From the NCBI RefSeq assembly GCF_002900975.1, contig NZ_PJON01000002.1:434001-498000 (forward strand): DNA of 64,000 nt. The letters are read 5' to 3'. The position numbers and the translations under genes are program-made. This DNA is from Tabrizicola aquatica (GTDB lineage Bacteria > Pseudomonadota > Alphaproteobacteria > Rhodobacterales > Rhodobacteraceae). The notes beneath the pieces were generated by a model that worked only from the letters and a program-made list of their open reading frames with translations, was not told where the DNA came from and ran no database searches. Of the stretch, positions 15,351 to 24,412 are shown piece by piece. Position 1 is the first letter of the stretch. Every line of letters begins with the position of its first letter.

Positions 15351-15679
15351 ACCCCCGCGCGAGTTGATTAACGAAGACGGCACCCGCACCGCCTGGTCCG
15401 CCCGCCTCTATGGGGCGAGACCGAAGCCCTCACCCGCCGCGCCGCCAATGACAACACCGCGCCCGATTGTCCGATCCGCTTCCAGGGCCAGTGGTTCGAT
15501 GGGGAAAGCGACCTCCACTACAACCGCTTCGGGTACGACGACCCGGAGGCGGCGGGGGCACAAGACCTCAGGCGTATGTTGCAGACCCCAATGGGTGGGT
15601 CGATCCGCTGGGTTTGAACGGATGCGTGACGACTGCTGGACGAAAAACAGGTGTACCGGGAGCGCCTAATAACCAATGA
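15351..15679 (+). pseudogene. Degenerate orphan Rhs core fragment with truncated tip (copy C)
   Basis: Similar to main rhs bases 9163-9466 but damaged. A few bases are missing near 15400 (LYGARPK-like reading), and a deletion of several tens of bases lies between the YDDPEA-like segment and the QAYVADPNGWVDPLGL segment. After the cleavage motif only about 20 codons remain (NGCVTTAGRKTGVPGAPNNQ) before TGA at 15677-15679. It is clearly non-functional and marks the far end of the cassette array. The 228 bases from 15680 to the hslU stop hold no gene I can support. Confidence 0.75.
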
Positions 15680-15907
15680 AACAGGGTGCGTCGGTCGCGA
15701 TGATGCCTCTGGTGAACTCGGTAGCACCGATGGAAGAAGCCGTGCCCCGCAGATGCGGATGGCTCGTTCTGCAAGGGTCTGGAGCGAGAATACGTCGCCG
15801 TTCTTGAAGTAATGCTGCCAGATCCAACGCGCGCTGAACGGCCACGGCGATTGAATCCCTACGCCGCTAGAGGTGAACAACGCCAATCGCCACATCGTGG
15901 CTACCCG

Positions 15908-17206
15908 TTAAAGCACATACCGCGAGATGTCGGCTGAACGGGCCAAAGCGCCGATGTTGGTCTCGACAAAAGCGGCGTCGACGGTGATCTTCTGACCGGA
16001 CCGGTCCGGCGCGTGGAAGCTCAGTTCTTCGAACACCCGCTCCATCACCGTGTAAAGCCGTCTGGCACCGATGTTTTCCACCGAACGGTTCACTTCGGCG
16101 GCGATGCGGGCCAGGGCGGCGATGCCGTCGGCGGTGAAGGTCACCGTGACCTCTTCGGTCTGCATCAGGGCGGTATACTGGCGGGTCAGGGCATTGTCCG
16201 TCTCGGTCAGGATGCGGACGAAATCGTCTTCGGTCAGCGGCGCCAGTTCGACACGGATCGGCAGGCGGCCCTGAAGTTCCGGCAGAAGATCGGACGGCTT
16301 GGCGATGTGGAACGCACCCGAGGCGATGAAGAGGATGTGGTCGGTCTTGACCGGGCCATGCTTGGTGGAAACCGTCGTCCCCTCGATCAGCGGAAGAAGG
16401 TCACGCTGAACCCCCTCGCGGCTGACATCGGCCCCGCGCGCGTCCGAGCGGGCGCAGATTTTGTCGATCTCGTCGAGAAAGACGATGCCGTTTTCCTGCA
16501 CGGCCTCCAAAGCGGCAGCGCGGACAGCTTCGTCGTCGAGAAGCTTGTCGGCCTCTTGTCCGATCAGGATCTCATAGCTTTGCGCCACGGTCATCCGCTT
16601 GCGGCTGGTACGGCCGCCGAACGCCTTGAACAGGTCCTGAAGCCCTTGCATCTGCTGCTCCATGCCAGGCACTCCGAAGCCCATCGGCATGGCGGGGGCA
16701 GCGTCGGCCACGTCGATCTCGATCATCGTGTCGTCCAGCTCGCCGCGTTTCAGCTTGTTGCGGAACATCTCGCGGGTTTGTTCGCGCGCGTCCTTGCCGG
16801 CGAGTGCTTCCAGCACCCGATCCTCGGCCGCCTTGTGGGCGCGGGATTTGACCTCTTCCCGCATCTGGACGCGGGTGTCGTTGATCGCCACATCCACCAG
16901 ATCGCGGATGATGCTGTCCACGTCGCGCCCGACATAGCCGACCTCGGTGAACTTGGTGGCTTCAACCTTCAGGAACGGGGCCTTGGCCAGCTTGGCAAGG
17001 CGGCGGCTGATCTCGGTCTTGCCGACGCCGGTGGGGCCGATCATCAGGATATTCTTCGGATAAACCTCGTCCCGCAAGTCGTCGCCAAGGCGCTTTCTAC
17101 GCCAGCGGTTGCGTAGGGCCACGGCGACAGCGCGCTTGGCGTCTTTCTGGCCGATGATGAAGCGGTCAAGTTCCGAGACGATCTCGCGCGGGGTCAGGTC
17201 GGTCAT
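15908..17206 (-). CDS. hslU: ATP-dependent protease ATPase subunit HslU
   Basis: HslU (ClpY) is the AAA+ unfoldase that feeds substrates to the HslV peptidase in the cytoplasm. From ATG 17206 it is 432 residues, normal for the family. Visible are the Walker A GPTGVGKT (57-64), the pore-loop motif GYVGRD (about 90), the I-domain region (about 110-240), Walker B in [10 protein letters not shown], and the C-terminal tail ending ISRYVL that docks into HslV. Its ATG overlaps by 4 bases the stop of the membrane-protein gene that separates it from hslV. Expression is therefore coupled to that gene. Confidence 0.97.
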   Translation of the reverse strand: MTDLTPREIVSELDRFIIGQKDAKRAVAVALRNRWRRKRLGDDLRDEVYPKNILMIGPTGVGKTEISRRLAKLAKAPFLKVEATKFTEVGYVGRDVDSIIRDLVDVAINDTRVQMREEVKSRAHKAAEDRVLEALAGKDAREQTREMFRNKLKRGELDDTMIEIDVADAAPAMPMGFGVPGMEQQMQGLQDLFKAFGGRTSRKRMTVAQSYEILIGQEADKLLDDEAVRAAALEAVQENGIVFLDEIDKICARSDARGADVSREGVQRDLLPLIEGTTVSTKHGPVKTDHILFIASGAFHIAKPSDLLPELQGRLPIRVELAPLTEDDFVRILTETDNALTRQYTALMQTEEVTVTFTADGIAALARIAAEVNRSVENIGARRLYTVMERVFEELSFHAPDRSGQKITVDAAFVETNIGALARSADISRYVL

Positions 17207-18261
17207 TCGGTCGATCCATAGGGCGGCAGGCTGGCCTTGCCGGGGAATTCGGGCAATCTCTGCATGATCCAGCCGCGAAGCTGGACCCACCAGGTGCCGA
17301 TGGCGGTGATGAAGGCGCCCAGAAGCAACAGGATGAAGATCCACTGCGTGCCGTCGCCGTCGCCCATCACCCAGGAGATGACGATGGCGATATAGGCGAT
17401 GGCGGCGGTCAGGAAGCTGCGGCGGTCGATCACCAGCGCCAGAAGCGTGACCAGCACCAGCGCGACGGCAAGGAAGCCAACCCCGCCGCCGTTCAGCAGC
17501 GTTGCGGCGACCGTGTTTACCAACGCCGGCGCGGCAAGAAGGTGGCACCAGAAGGCGGTGGCCGAGTGGCGGCCAAGGCGGTGCGGGTCGCGGGTATCGA
17601 ACCACATGCCGACCAGGAAAGCCCCGACACCGAACAGCAGGGTTGCGGTCGCAAAGGCGGGGCTTTCGGTCAGGTCGAACATGACCCGATAGCCGTCGGC
17701 ACCGACCAGATCGACCATGTTCGAGGCCGAGGCGGTGATCGAATAGACCACGCCCAGGATCGCACAACCCGCCAGGAAGGCCGAGAAGGGCAGGCGGAAT
17801 CGGCGATACCACAGCATCATCGCGGCGGCAGAAAGGGCAAAGCCAGAGATTGCGATGCCACGTTCGTCCACTCCCACCTGGCCCAGAAGGCTGAAGGCGA
17901 AGATCACGATGCCGGTTCCGTATGCGGTCGCCAGAACCATTGAGGGCAGGGTCATGCGCCGCTTCAGGGTGAAATATCCGGCCCACCACCAGGCAATTCC
18001 AGCCGAGGCAAGCGGGACCAGTGTCAGCAACGCAAAGCCGCCAAAGACGGCCAATAGCGCCGTCACGCCTGCCAGCAGGATGACAAGGCCGATAGAGATG
18101 AAGATTTCCGAGAAGCCCCGAAAGAACTCGAAGGGCTCGTCCTCGGCCGGCAGCGTGGAGCGGCGGCCGGCGCGGCTGTTGGCCAGGGCAGACAGCGATG
18201 CGGCCTGCGCCTCGGTCACGATCCCGGCAGCGACGGCGGCGCGAAGGTCTTCGGGGGTCAT
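17203..18261 (-). CDS. Polytopic membrane protein between hslV and hslU (DUF2157-like)
   Basis: A 352-residue protein with a short cytoplasmic N-terminus ([20 protein letters not shown], typical of DUF2157-type openings) followed by about nine or ten hydrophobic segments from residue 52 to 335. It is thus an inner-membrane protein; no catalytic motif is visible. The gene overlaps hslV by 4 bases upstream and hslU by 4 bases downstream, so it is translated from the same message as the protease. I do not know a function for it. An insertion between hslV and hslU is unusual, as these are normally adjacent. Confidence 0.75.
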   Translation of the reverse strand: MTPEDLRAAVAAGIVTEAQAASLSALANSRAGRRSTLPAEDEPFEFFRGFSEIFISIGLVILLAGVTALLAVFGGFALLTLVPLASAGIAWWWAGYFTLKRRMTLPSMVLATAYGTGIVIFAFSLLGQVGVDERGIAISGFALSAAAMMLWYRRFRLPFSAFLAGCAILGVVYSITASASNMVDLVGADGYRVMFDLTESPAFATATLLFGVGAFLVGMWFDTRDPHRLGRHSATAFWCHLLAAPALVNTVAATLLNGGGVGFLAVALVLVTLLALVIDRRSFLTAAIAYIAIVISWVMGDGDGTQWIFILLLLGAFITAIGTWWVQLRGWIMQRLPEFPGKASLPPYGSTE

Positions 18262-18815
18262 TTGCGGATCGTCTCCACGGTGAGGTTGCCGTTGGTGTAG
18301 ACGCAGATGTCGGCGGCGATTGCCATGGCTTGGCGGGCGACCGCCTCGGCCGGAAGGTCGGTCAGCATCAGGCCGCGCGCGGCGGCCAGGGCGAAGTTGC
18401 CGCCCGACCCGATGGCCGCGACGTCATGCTCTGGCTCCAGCACGTCGCCAGCGCCGGTGATGACGAACAGGTCGGCCCCGTCGGTGACGATCAGCATGGC
18501 TTCCAGATTGCGGAGGTACTTGTCCATGCGCCAGTCCTTGGCCAGATCCACGCAGGCGCGGGCCAGTTGGCCGGGCGCGGACTCCAGCTTCTTTTCCAGC
18601 CGGTCAAGCAGGGTGAAGGCATCGGCGGTCGACCCGGCAAAGCCGCAGACCACGGCATGACCGCCCGGGTTCAGCCGGCGCACCTTGCGCGCGGTGCCCT
18701 TGATCACGGTCTGACCCAGCGAGACTTGCCCGTCCCCTGCGACCACAACCTCGCCACCGCGGCGGACGGCCAGGATTGTCGTGCCGTGCCAGCCGGGAAA
18801 TCTTTCGTCGGCCAT
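18258..18815 (-). CDS. hslV: ATP-dependent protease proteolytic subunit HslV
   Basis: HslV (ClpQ) is the Thr-peptidase partner of HslU. From ATG 18815, with GGAGGG a few bases upstream, the protein has 185 residues. The mature N-terminus should be the Thr in [11 protein letters not shown], after a short propeptide of about 11 residues. Downstream motifs are [14 protein letters not shown] and [23 protein letters not shown] further upstream (18863) is in frame but lacks a ribosome site. First gene of the hslV-membrane protein-hslU operon; the rpsO terminator lies about 60 bases upstream. Confidence 0.96.
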   Translation of the reverse strand: MADERFPGWHGTTILAVRRGGEVVVAGDGQVSLGQTVIKGTARKVRRLNPGGHAVVCGFAGSTADAFTLLDRLEKKLESAPGQLARACVDLAKDWRMDKYLRNLEAMLIVTDGADLFVITGAGDVLEPEHDVAAIGSGGNFALAAARGLMLTDLPAEAVARQAMAIAADICVYTNGNLTVETIRK

Positions 18816-18877
18816 GGGGCCCTCCGTTTTGTCCAATATGGCCGGCGGCGGCGGGCTTCTCAAGGTTGGGAAAAGCA

Positions 18878-18906
18878 GAACGCCCGCGCAAGGGGCGCGG
18901 GCGTTC
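18878..18906 (-). terminator. Rho-independent terminator of rpsO
   Basis: A perfect 12-bp stem, GAACGCCCGCGC pairing with GCGCGGGCGTTC around a 5-base loop, followed on the minus strand by TGCTTTTCC. It begins 20 bases after the rpsO stop. Confidence 0.8.
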
Positions 18907-18925
18907 GATCCGGCTGACGTGGGCC

Positions 18926-19195
18926 TTAGCGGCGCAGACCCAGGCGGGTGATGAGGGTGGTATAGCGGCCCTCATCGGTTTTCTTCAGGTAATCCAGCAG
19001 CTTGCGGCGCTGGGCAACCAGCATCAGCAGGCCACGACGCGAGTGGTTGTCGTTCTTGTGGCCCTTGAAATGCTCGGTCAGCGTGGCAATGCGCGAGGAC
19101 AGGATCGCAACCTGGACTTCCGGCGAACCGGTGTCGTTTTCCTTGGTCGCGTATTCCTTGATCAGGCGGGCTTTTTCTTCAACGGTGATCGACAT
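18926..19195 (-). CDS. rpsO: 30S ribosomal protein S15
   Basis: 89 residues, the usual length. S15 binds the central domain of 16S rRNA early in 30S assembly. Recognisable stretches are [18 protein letters not shown] ([20 protein letters not shown]), [19 protein letters not shown] and [14 protein letters not shown]. An AGGAGAA ribosome site precedes the ATG. In many bacteria pnp follows rpsO; here a strong terminator and hslV follow, so the gene appears monocistronic. The 244 bases upstream hold no gene. Confidence 0.98.
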   Translation of the reverse strand: MSITVEEKARLIKEYATKENDTGSPEVQVAILSSRIATLTEHFKGHKNDNHSRRGLLMLVAQRRKLLDYLKKTDEGRYTTLITRLGLRR

Positions 19196-19439
19196 CGGGT
19201 TCTCCTGTTCAAAGGGTTATGGCGCAAGCCGGGATGTCGTCCAGCAGGGCCCGTGGAGGCTCCGCCACGTGGCGGATGGCGGCGTATAGGCGGATTCGCC
19301 CGTAAAGGAAAGTCTGATCTGTCGGGTCGGCCGCTAAGGTCGGATTAACGCAAAGTCCAGAATCCCGGCGCGGGCTAGCGCGATTCGTGGTATCCGGGAT
19401 GCGGGTGTTTCTTCGCAGTGCCAACAGCTTAGCCGGAAA

Positions 19440-20498
19440 ATGGTTAACGTTTGCCTGCACGGGTTGTGGGGTGATCTGGTGCTGACCATTCTTGGGATTC
19501 TTGGGGTATTGGCCGCAGGCGTTTTAGCCGATGCCGCGTTGTCCGGCCGATCTGGCGATATGGATGATGATCCGGATTTCCCGGATGATGAGTTTCAGGA
19601 TGAACAGGACAACCAGCGACTGGATCTGGAACCCGAAGGGGATGACTTAGCTGACTCGCCCCAGTCTGACGATCTCGAAAGATCCGTCGAACCCGGGCGT
19701 GAGGTGTTTGGCACCGCCCTGGATGAGGTCTTGTCGGGTGGTGACGGGGACGACCAGATCTACGGCGAGGGCGGGTCCGATGTGATTGATGGCCGGGACG
19801 GCCAGGACCTGATCGACTCCGGGACCGGCCACGATGCGGTCTGGGCGGGCGGCGGCGACGATATTGTGCTGGGCGGTGACGGCAACGACAGCCTGATGGG
19901 CCAGGATGGCCACGACTATCTGAACGGGGGCGTCGGTGATGACTCATTGCTGGGCGGCATGGGTGAAGACCAGATCAGCGGCGAGGCGGGGAATGACACG
20001 CTTCTTGGCGGGGCGGATAACGACTACCTGGACGGTGGCGAAGGGGATGACTGGGTTGCGGGTGGAGACGGGTCGGACGCTGTCGCCGGCGGCCGTGGGT
20101 CGGACATCGTCGATGGTGGCGCAGGGGATGACTGGCTGGCCGGCATGTCCGGTGCGATCGACGACTTCGAGCTGGACTATCTGAATGGCGGCGACGGGGA
20201 CGATTCCATCGTGCTGGGGTCACGCGACATCGCAACCGGCGGTGAGGGTGCGGACACATTCTATATGACCGAGACCGGCGACGTCGGCGCCCCGGCCGAG
20301 ATCGGCGATTACAATGCGGATGAGGATCAGTTGGTCGTGATGTACGATCGGGCCCAGCATCCCGATCCGGTCGTGACGGTCCAAGTCAGCGAGGACGGGA
20401 ACGAAAGCACCATCCTTCTGGATGGCTATGCCGTGGCACTGGTCCGCGGAAGTGCGGTCGACCCTTCAGATATCCGGCTGCTGTCGAACGTGGTCTGA
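19440..20498 (+). CDS. RTX-type calcium-binding repeat protein
   Basis: 352 residues from ATG 19440; a GTG at 19479 that begins exactly at the hydrophobic segment is a plausible alternative start. An N-terminal hydrophobic stretch (LVLTILGILGVLAAGVLA) is followed by a very acidic linker rich in Asp/Glu. Residues about 95-245 are hemolysin-type nonapeptide repeats (GGDGDDQIYGEGGSDVIDGR and similar), which bind calcium and fold as a parallel beta roll outside the cell. The C-terminus (ADTFYMTE, IGDYNADEDQLVV) resembles the end domain of such proteins in Rhodobacteraceae. No ABC/HlyD secretion genes are adjacent. The role is unknown; family call is secure. Confidence 0.85.
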   Translation: MVNVCLHGLWGDLVLTILGILGVLAAGVLADAALSGRSGDMDDDPDFPDDEFQDEQDNQRLDLEPEGDDLADSPQSDDLERSVEPGREVFGTALDEVLSGGDGDDQIYGEGGSDVIDGRDGQDLIDSGTGHDAVWAGGGDDIVLGGDGNDSLMGQDGHDYLNGGVGDDSLLGGMGEDQISGEAGNDTLLGGADNDYLDGGEGDDWVAGGDGSDAVAGGRGSDIVDGGAGDDWLAGMSGAIDDFELDYLNGGDGDDSIVLGSRDIATGGEGADTFYMTETGDVGAPAEIGDYNADEDQLVVMYDRAQHPDPVVTVQVSEDGNESTILLDGYAVALVRGSAVDPSDIRLLSNVV

Positions 20499-20502
20499 TG
20501 AC

Positions 20503-21003
20503 CTACCACGGTTGCGGCTGCCGGTCATAGCTGATGTACAGCGGATGCGTCGGCTGCCCCTGGTTGGTCAGTCCAAGGTGATGAAGCTTGGCCCCCGCTC
20601 CGCGCAGCATGGCCTCGACATCGGCGCCCCGACCTCGATGCAGACCATGGTTCCCCCAGGCGCAGATGATGGCGTCGGCCCATGCCAGACTCTCCAGGAT
20701 GGCCTGATCATTTGCGGCGCCAACCGGATCGGGGATGGCGCGCATCGCCTTGGGGTCGGTAGAACGGAAGGCGAAAATGTTGGTGACGCGGAAGGCCCCG
20801 TATCCCAGGGCACGCGCCCGACGCTCGCAACGTTCGACGGTGGGGTCGTTCTGGATCTCGGTCGCGGTTGAGGGGTTCAGCATGATGAACAGCGCGCGTG
20901 GTCCGCTGCCCCATGTCCGCGTCAGCAGATAGCGGTAGCGTTCGCAGTCTGAATAGACCGCTTCGGACTGCGCATCCCCCTTGGTGAACTGACGGACGAT
21001 CAT
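20503..21003 (-). CDS. DUF1643 domain protein
   Basis: 166 residues with the hallmarks of DUF1643: YRYLLTRTW, ALFIMLNPSTA, DPTVERCERRARALGYGAF, NIFAFRSTDP and ICAWGNHG. The family has no assigned reaction. The gene's ATG overlaps the stop of the tetR-like gene by 4 bases, so both are probably translated from one message. Its 3' end faces the RTX-type gene with only 4 bases between the stops. Confidence 0.85.
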   Translation of the reverse strand: MIVRQFTKGDAQSEAVYSDCERYRYLLTRTWGSGPRALFIMLNPSTATEIQNDPTVERCERRARALGYGAFRVTNIFAFRSTDPKAMRAIPDPVGAANDQAILESLAWADAIICAWGNHGLHRGRGADVEAMLRGAGAKLHHLGLTNQGQPTHPLYISYDRQPQPW

Positions 21004-21569
21004 CGGATTGCCCCCCGGACCAAATGGTTCAAGGCGGCGCGCCAGGGCCCCGGCGGTTGTCCCAGGTCGATGGCCAGGGCCGCGCGGTCGTATGCCGCTG
21101 ACAGCAAGGCGGCCAGGGGACCTGGCGCTTCGATCCCTACCTCTTGCAGCGCAAGTTCCAGCGTCCTGCCGCCGGTCGCTGCGTCGATCCGGGCCAGCCG
21201 ATCCACGCCCAGGACAGCCGGTGCTTCCACCAGCATCAGTCGTGCCCGGCCTGGACTTCGCATCGCCGCCAGAAACGCCTCGCCGCCCTGGATCAGCGTT
21301 TCTCTTGGCGTCAGGCCGATCGATCCGCTGGCGTCAATCTCAGCAGCAATGGCCTCGGCTTCGGCCTCCACGACAGCGGCGAAAAGGTCGGTCTTGTCCT
21401 GAAAGTGATGGTACAGCGCGCCCCGAGTCACCCCGGCTGCCGCGACGATGTCCGGTGTGCCGGTTGCCGCAAAACCGTTTCGAATGAACAGGTCCCGCCC
21501 CGCGGCCACCAGTGCCGCGCGCATGGTGTCGCTGCGTTCCTTCTGGGACCGGCGCTTGATTTCTTGCAT
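21000..21569 (-). CDS. TetR/AcrR-family transcriptional repressor
   Basis: From ATG 21569 the protein has 189 residues. The N-terminal helix-turn-helix is clear (AALVAAGRDLFIRNGFAATG, DIVAAAGVTRGALYHHFQDK), and a ligand-binding helical domain follows. A longer frame to 21638 would cross the start of the divergent VOC gene and the operator sequences, so I reject it. The divergent layout and the palindromes between the two genes suggest that it represses the VOC gene and itself. The inducer is unknown. Confidence 0.92.
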   Translation of the reverse strand: MQEIKRRSQKERSDTMRAALVAAGRDLFIRNGFAATGTPDIVAAAGVTRGALYHHFQDKTDLFAAVVEAEAEAIAAEIDASGSIGLTPRETLIQGGEAFLAAMRSPGRARLMLVEAPAVLGVDRLARIDAATGGRTLELALQEVGIEAPGPLAALLSAAYDRAALAIDLGQPPGPWRAALNHLVRGAIR

Positions 21570-21586
21570 ACATACATCCTGTATGT
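21570..21586. promoter_or_regulatory. Palindromic operator 1 in the tetR/VOC intergenic region
   Basis: ACATAC, five bases, GTATGT: a perfect 6-bp inverted repeat immediately upstream of the tetR-like ATG. This is typical of a TetR-family autorepressor site. Confidence 0.6.
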
Positions 21587-21602
21587 TAATTACCTGCATG
21601 AT

Positions 21603-21617
21603 GTATGAAACACATAC
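21603..21617. promoter_or_regulatory. Palindromic operator 2 in the tetR/VOC intergenic region
   Basis: GTATG, five bases, CATAC, 16 bases before the VOC gene start. The half-sites are those of operator 1 in inverted order. The longer arms CATACATC (21571-21578) and GATGTATG (21600-21607) also pair across the region. Confidence 0.5.
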
Positions 21618-21632
21618 GACAGGAAGAGCCCG

Positions 21633-22058
21633 ATGCAAGTGACAAGCTACTATCCCGTCCTGCTATCCGCTGACGTGGCGACAGCAGCGGCGTTCTACCA
21701 AGCGCATTTCGACTTTCGCCCGCTTTATGAAGCGGACTGGTACGTCCACCTGCAATCCAGGAACGACCCCCAGGTCAACCTGGCCCTCGTCGATCAGACC
21801 CACGCCACCATCCCAGCCACGGCGCGCGGCCGAACCGGGGGGATGCTGATGAACTTCGAGGTATCCGACGTCGACGCCCAGTACGACCGTCTGCGCCGGG
21901 CCGGCCTGACCATTGCGCTGTCGCTGCGGGACGAAGAGTTTGGCCAGCGCCATTTCATCGTCCAGGCCCCGGATGGGGTTCTGGTCGATGTCATCCAGCC
22001 GATTCCCCCCAGCCCGGCGCAGGCGGCCCTTTACCAACCCAATGCCCTGCCAAAGTGA
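21633..22058 (+). CDS. VOC (glyoxalase/bleomycin-resistance) superfamily protein
   Basis: 141 residues with the beta-alpha-beta-beta-beta layout of VOC proteins: [20 protein letters not shown], then [19 protein letters not shown] and [18 protein letters not shown]. Such proteins are metal-dependent lyases, dioxygenases or drug-binding resistance factors; the substrate cannot be told. It is divergent from the TetR-type repressor with palindromes between them, so it is probably induced by the compound it acts on. Confidence 0.85.
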   Translation: MQVTSYYPVLLSADVATAAAFYQAHFDFRPLYEADWYVHLQSRNDPQVNLALVDQTHATIPATARGRTGGMLMNFEVSDVDAQYDRLRRAGLTIALSLRDEEFGQRHFIVQAPDGVLVDVIQPIPPSPAQAALYQPNALPK

Positions 22059-22114
22059 GCCGCCGCTGGACCTTGCCCCATTAAGCAGCGAAACTTGCCT
22101 GACAGGAGGCGCGC

Positions 22115-22828
22115 ATGGCCGGCAGATACTTCCGCGACTACCCGGCCAAGACCGGCGACCGCATGCTCTTCAAGATGGAGCACTATCTGGAAATTTATGA
22201 CGACTTGCTAGGCCAGTGGCAGGGTCGCGACCTGACCTTCCTTGAAATCGGCGTCTACAAGGGCGGCTCGATCCCGATGTGGCAGGGGTTCCTGGGGCCG
22301 GACGCCCACCTTGTGTTCCTGGATATCGACCCGGCCTGCCGGGCACTGGCGTTGCCGGGAACTGTGGTCGAGATCGGTGATCAGGCCGACTCTGCCTTCC
22401 TTGACCGGGTCGGTCAGGCGCACGGACCTTTCGACCTGATCGTCGATGATGGCGGCCACAAGATGAACCAGCAGATCACCAGTTTCCGCCACCTCTGGCC
22501 CCGGCTGCGCGACCGGGGCCTCTACATCGTCGAGGATGTGCATACAAGCTATTGGCCAGGCTTCGGTGGCGGTTTCCGTGCGCCAGGAAGCTTTATCGAG
22601 TTCGCCAAGGACCTGATCGACCGGATGCATTCCTGGTACACCGAGGATGATGCCGGCTTTCCCTTGCACCCATTGGCGCGAGAAATTGGCGGTATCCGGT
22701 TCCATGACAGCCTGGTGGTGATCGAGAAGAGGCTGAAAGAGCCTCCGGTCGCGTTGACGGCGCAGAACGGGCAAGTGGGCCGCTCGCGCCGGATGCTGGA
22801 GGTCCGGGGGCGGCGGTCGATCTTCTGA
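22115..22828 (+). CDS. Class I SAM-dependent methyltransferase-like protein
   Basis: 237 residues. The Rossmann SAM-binding strand is visible as TFLEIGVYKGGSI, a second acidic strand as LVFLDIDP, and a catalytic-region strand as FDLIVDDGGHK, followed by LYIVEDVHTSYWPG. This pattern matches the methyltransferase group related to cephalosporin hydroxylase/CmcI and macrolide O-methyltransferases, whose members often modify sugars or natural products. Substrate unknown. An AGGAGGCGCGC ribosome site precedes the ATG. No partner genes are nearby. Confidence 0.75.
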   Translation: MAGRYFRDYPAKTGDRMLFKMEHYLEIYDDLLGQWQGRDLTFLEIGVYKGGSIPMWQGFLGPDAHLVFLDIDPACRALALPGTVVEIGDQADSAFLDRVGQAHGPFDLIVDDGGHKMNQQITSFRHLWPRLRDRGLYIVEDVHTSYWPGFGGGFRAPGSFIEFAKDLIDRMHSWYTEDDAGFPLHPLAREIGGIRFHDSLVVIEKRLKEPPVALTAQNGQVGRSRRMLEVRGRRSIF

Positions 22829-22885
22829 ACCTTGCATTGCGGGGCCTTCGCCGCTAGCAGAAGGGCGGTTTTCAGGAGACGGACC

Positions 22886-23968
22886 ATGGACGGGATCGAC
22901 ACGCTAAAGGCCAAGTATCTGGCGGCGGTGGCCGGTGCGGCGGATGAAGCCGGGCTGGAAGAGGTCCGCGTGGGTGCCCTTGGCAAGAAGGGTGAGATCT
23001 CGGGCCTGATGGCGGGTCTCGGGAAGATGGACCCGGACCAGCGCAAGGTGGCCGGTGCCAGCCTGAATGCCCTGAAGGATGAAATCGATGCGGCCCTGCG
23101 GGCGCGCAAGGTGGCGCTGGGCGATGCGGCGCTGGATGAACGGCTGAAGACGGAATGGCTGGACGTGACCTTGCCGGGGCGGCCTCGGCCACGCGGGACG
23201 GTGCATCCGGTGTCCCGGGTCATGGAAGAACTGACGGCGATCTTTGCCGATATGGGGTTTTCGGTGGCCGAGGGGCCGCAGGTGGAATCCGACTGGTACA
23301 ACTTCGACGCCCTGAACATTCCGCCGGAACACCCCGCGCGGCAGGAACATGACACGTTCTTCATGGCGCGGGCCGAGGGTGACAACCGCCCGCCGCATGT
23401 GCTGCGGACCCATACCAGCCCGGTGCAGATCCGGGCTATGATGGCCCAGGGTGCGCCGATCCGGGTGATTGCTCCGGGGCGCGTATACCGGATGGACATG
23501 GACCAGACGCATACGCCGATGTTCCACCAGGTCGAAGGGCTGGCGATTGATCGGTCGATCAGCATGGCGAACCTGAAATGGACGCTGGAGGAGTTCTGCC
23601 GGGCCTTCTTCGAGGTCGACAAGGTGGAGCTGCGGTTTCGCGCGTCGCACTTTCCGTTCACCGAGCCGTCAGCCGAGGTCGATATCCGCTATTCCAACGT
23701 CGGCGGCCAGCTGAAGATCGGCGAGGGCGACAAGTGGATGGAGATCCTGGGCTCGGGCATGGTGCATCCCAAGGTGCTGGCGGCGGCGGGGGTGGACCCG
23801 ACCCAATGGCAGGGCTTTGCCTTCGGCATGGGCATCGACCGGATCGCCATGTTGAAATACGGCATCCCGGATCTGCGCGCCTTCTTCGAGGCTGACCTGC
23901 GCTGGCTGCGCCACTACGGGTTCAGCGCGCTGGACGTGCCGGACCTGGCGGGCGGGCTTTCGGCCTGA
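22886..23968 (+). CDS. pheS: Phenylalanyl-tRNA synthetase alpha subunit
   Basis: PheS carries the catalytic site of the alpha2-beta2 class II enzyme that charges tRNA-Phe. From ATG 22886 (AGGAG 8 bases upstream) it is 360 residues. The N-terminal coiled coil is followed by [20 protein letters not shown], the motif 2 region [26 protein letters not shown] and motif 3 [20 protein letters not shown]. pheT usually follows directly; here a small unrelated gene follows and then a convergent operon, so pheT must lie elsewhere. Confidence 0.98.
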   Translation: MDGIDTLKAKYLAAVAGAADEAGLEEVRVGALGKKGEISGLMAGLGKMDPDQRKVAGASLNALKDEIDAALRARKVALGDAALDERLKTEWLDVTLPGRPRPRGTVHPVSRVMEELTAIFADMGFSVAEGPQVESDWYNFDALNIPPEHPARQEHDTFFMARAEGDNRPPHVLRTHTSPVQIRAMMAQGAPIRVIAPGRVYRMDMDQTHTPMFHQVEGLAIDRSISMANLKWTLEEFCRAFFEVDKVELRFRASHFPFTEPSAEVDIRYSNVGGQLKIGEGDKWMEILGSGMVHPKVLAAAGVDPTQWQGFAFGMGIDRIAMLKYGIPDLRAFFEADLRWLRHYGFSALDVPDLAGGLSA

Positions 23969-24412
23969 ATGGACGACCCGGACCTATCCGCCCGAAAGCA
24001 TTTGGCTGCGAATGATCCGGCCTTTCCGGCGCGGCGAGAGGAAGCTTGGGGCAGGATCGTGGTGGCGCTGGACGGCGTCCTTACACCTGCAGGCTATACG
24101 CTGGGAAAGACGACCTGGAGCCGGATGACCGCGGCGGGCAAGTCGGCCGTCCATCTGCAACGCAATCGCTATGGCTGGGATGTGCAGATCGTACTGCGGT
24201 TTGTCACTCCGTCGGGCGAGGTGCCGGACCACCCGGACTGGCCGGGCGGAGAGGATGTGACCCTGGCCGAGTTTTTCGAGGAAGCGGTCAGCGACCCGGG
24301 AACCCTGGCCTTCATCGACGTGCTGGAACGGCCGGAATGTCTGACACTGGCGACAGAAATCCTGCGGGATCAGGTGCTGCCCTGGTTCAAGGCGCTGCAC
24401 TCGGAAGCATAA
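23969..24412 (+). CDS. Hypothetical protein, DUF4304-like
   Basis: 147 residues, starting on the base after the pheS stop, so it is co-transcribed and probably translationally coupled to pheS. The pattern LTPAGYTLGKTTWSRMT then VHLQRNRYGWDVQIVLRFV resembles DUF4304-type proteins (modified-base or immunity-like fold), but the match is loose. No signal peptide or membrane segment. The last 43 bases overlap the 3' end of the convergent flavoprotein gene. Confidence 0.65.
   Translation: MDDPDLSARKHLAANDPAFPARREEAWGRIVVALDGVLTPAGYTLGKTTWSRMTAAGKSAVHLQRNRYGWDVQIVLRFVTPSGEVPDHPDWPGGEDVTLAEFFEEAVSDPGTLAFIDVLERPECLTLATEILRDQVLPWFKALHSEA

Noticed and set aside
12297-15679. Repeated Rhs pieces considered as insertion sequences
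   Set aside because: No transposase, terminal inverted repeats or target duplications are visible; the copies are partial 3' ends of rhs.
15518-15895. A 125-codon minus-strand frame between the last Rhs fragment and hslU
   Set aside because: It crosses the Rhs remnant in reverse and shows no motif. The N-terminal part (ARWIWQHYFKNGDVFS) made me consider an element remnant, but there is not enough to support it.
19700-20200. Regular repeats considered as a CRISPR or tandem DNA repeat
   Set aside because: The periodicity is at protein level (calcium-binding nonapeptides) and the reading frame is continuous.
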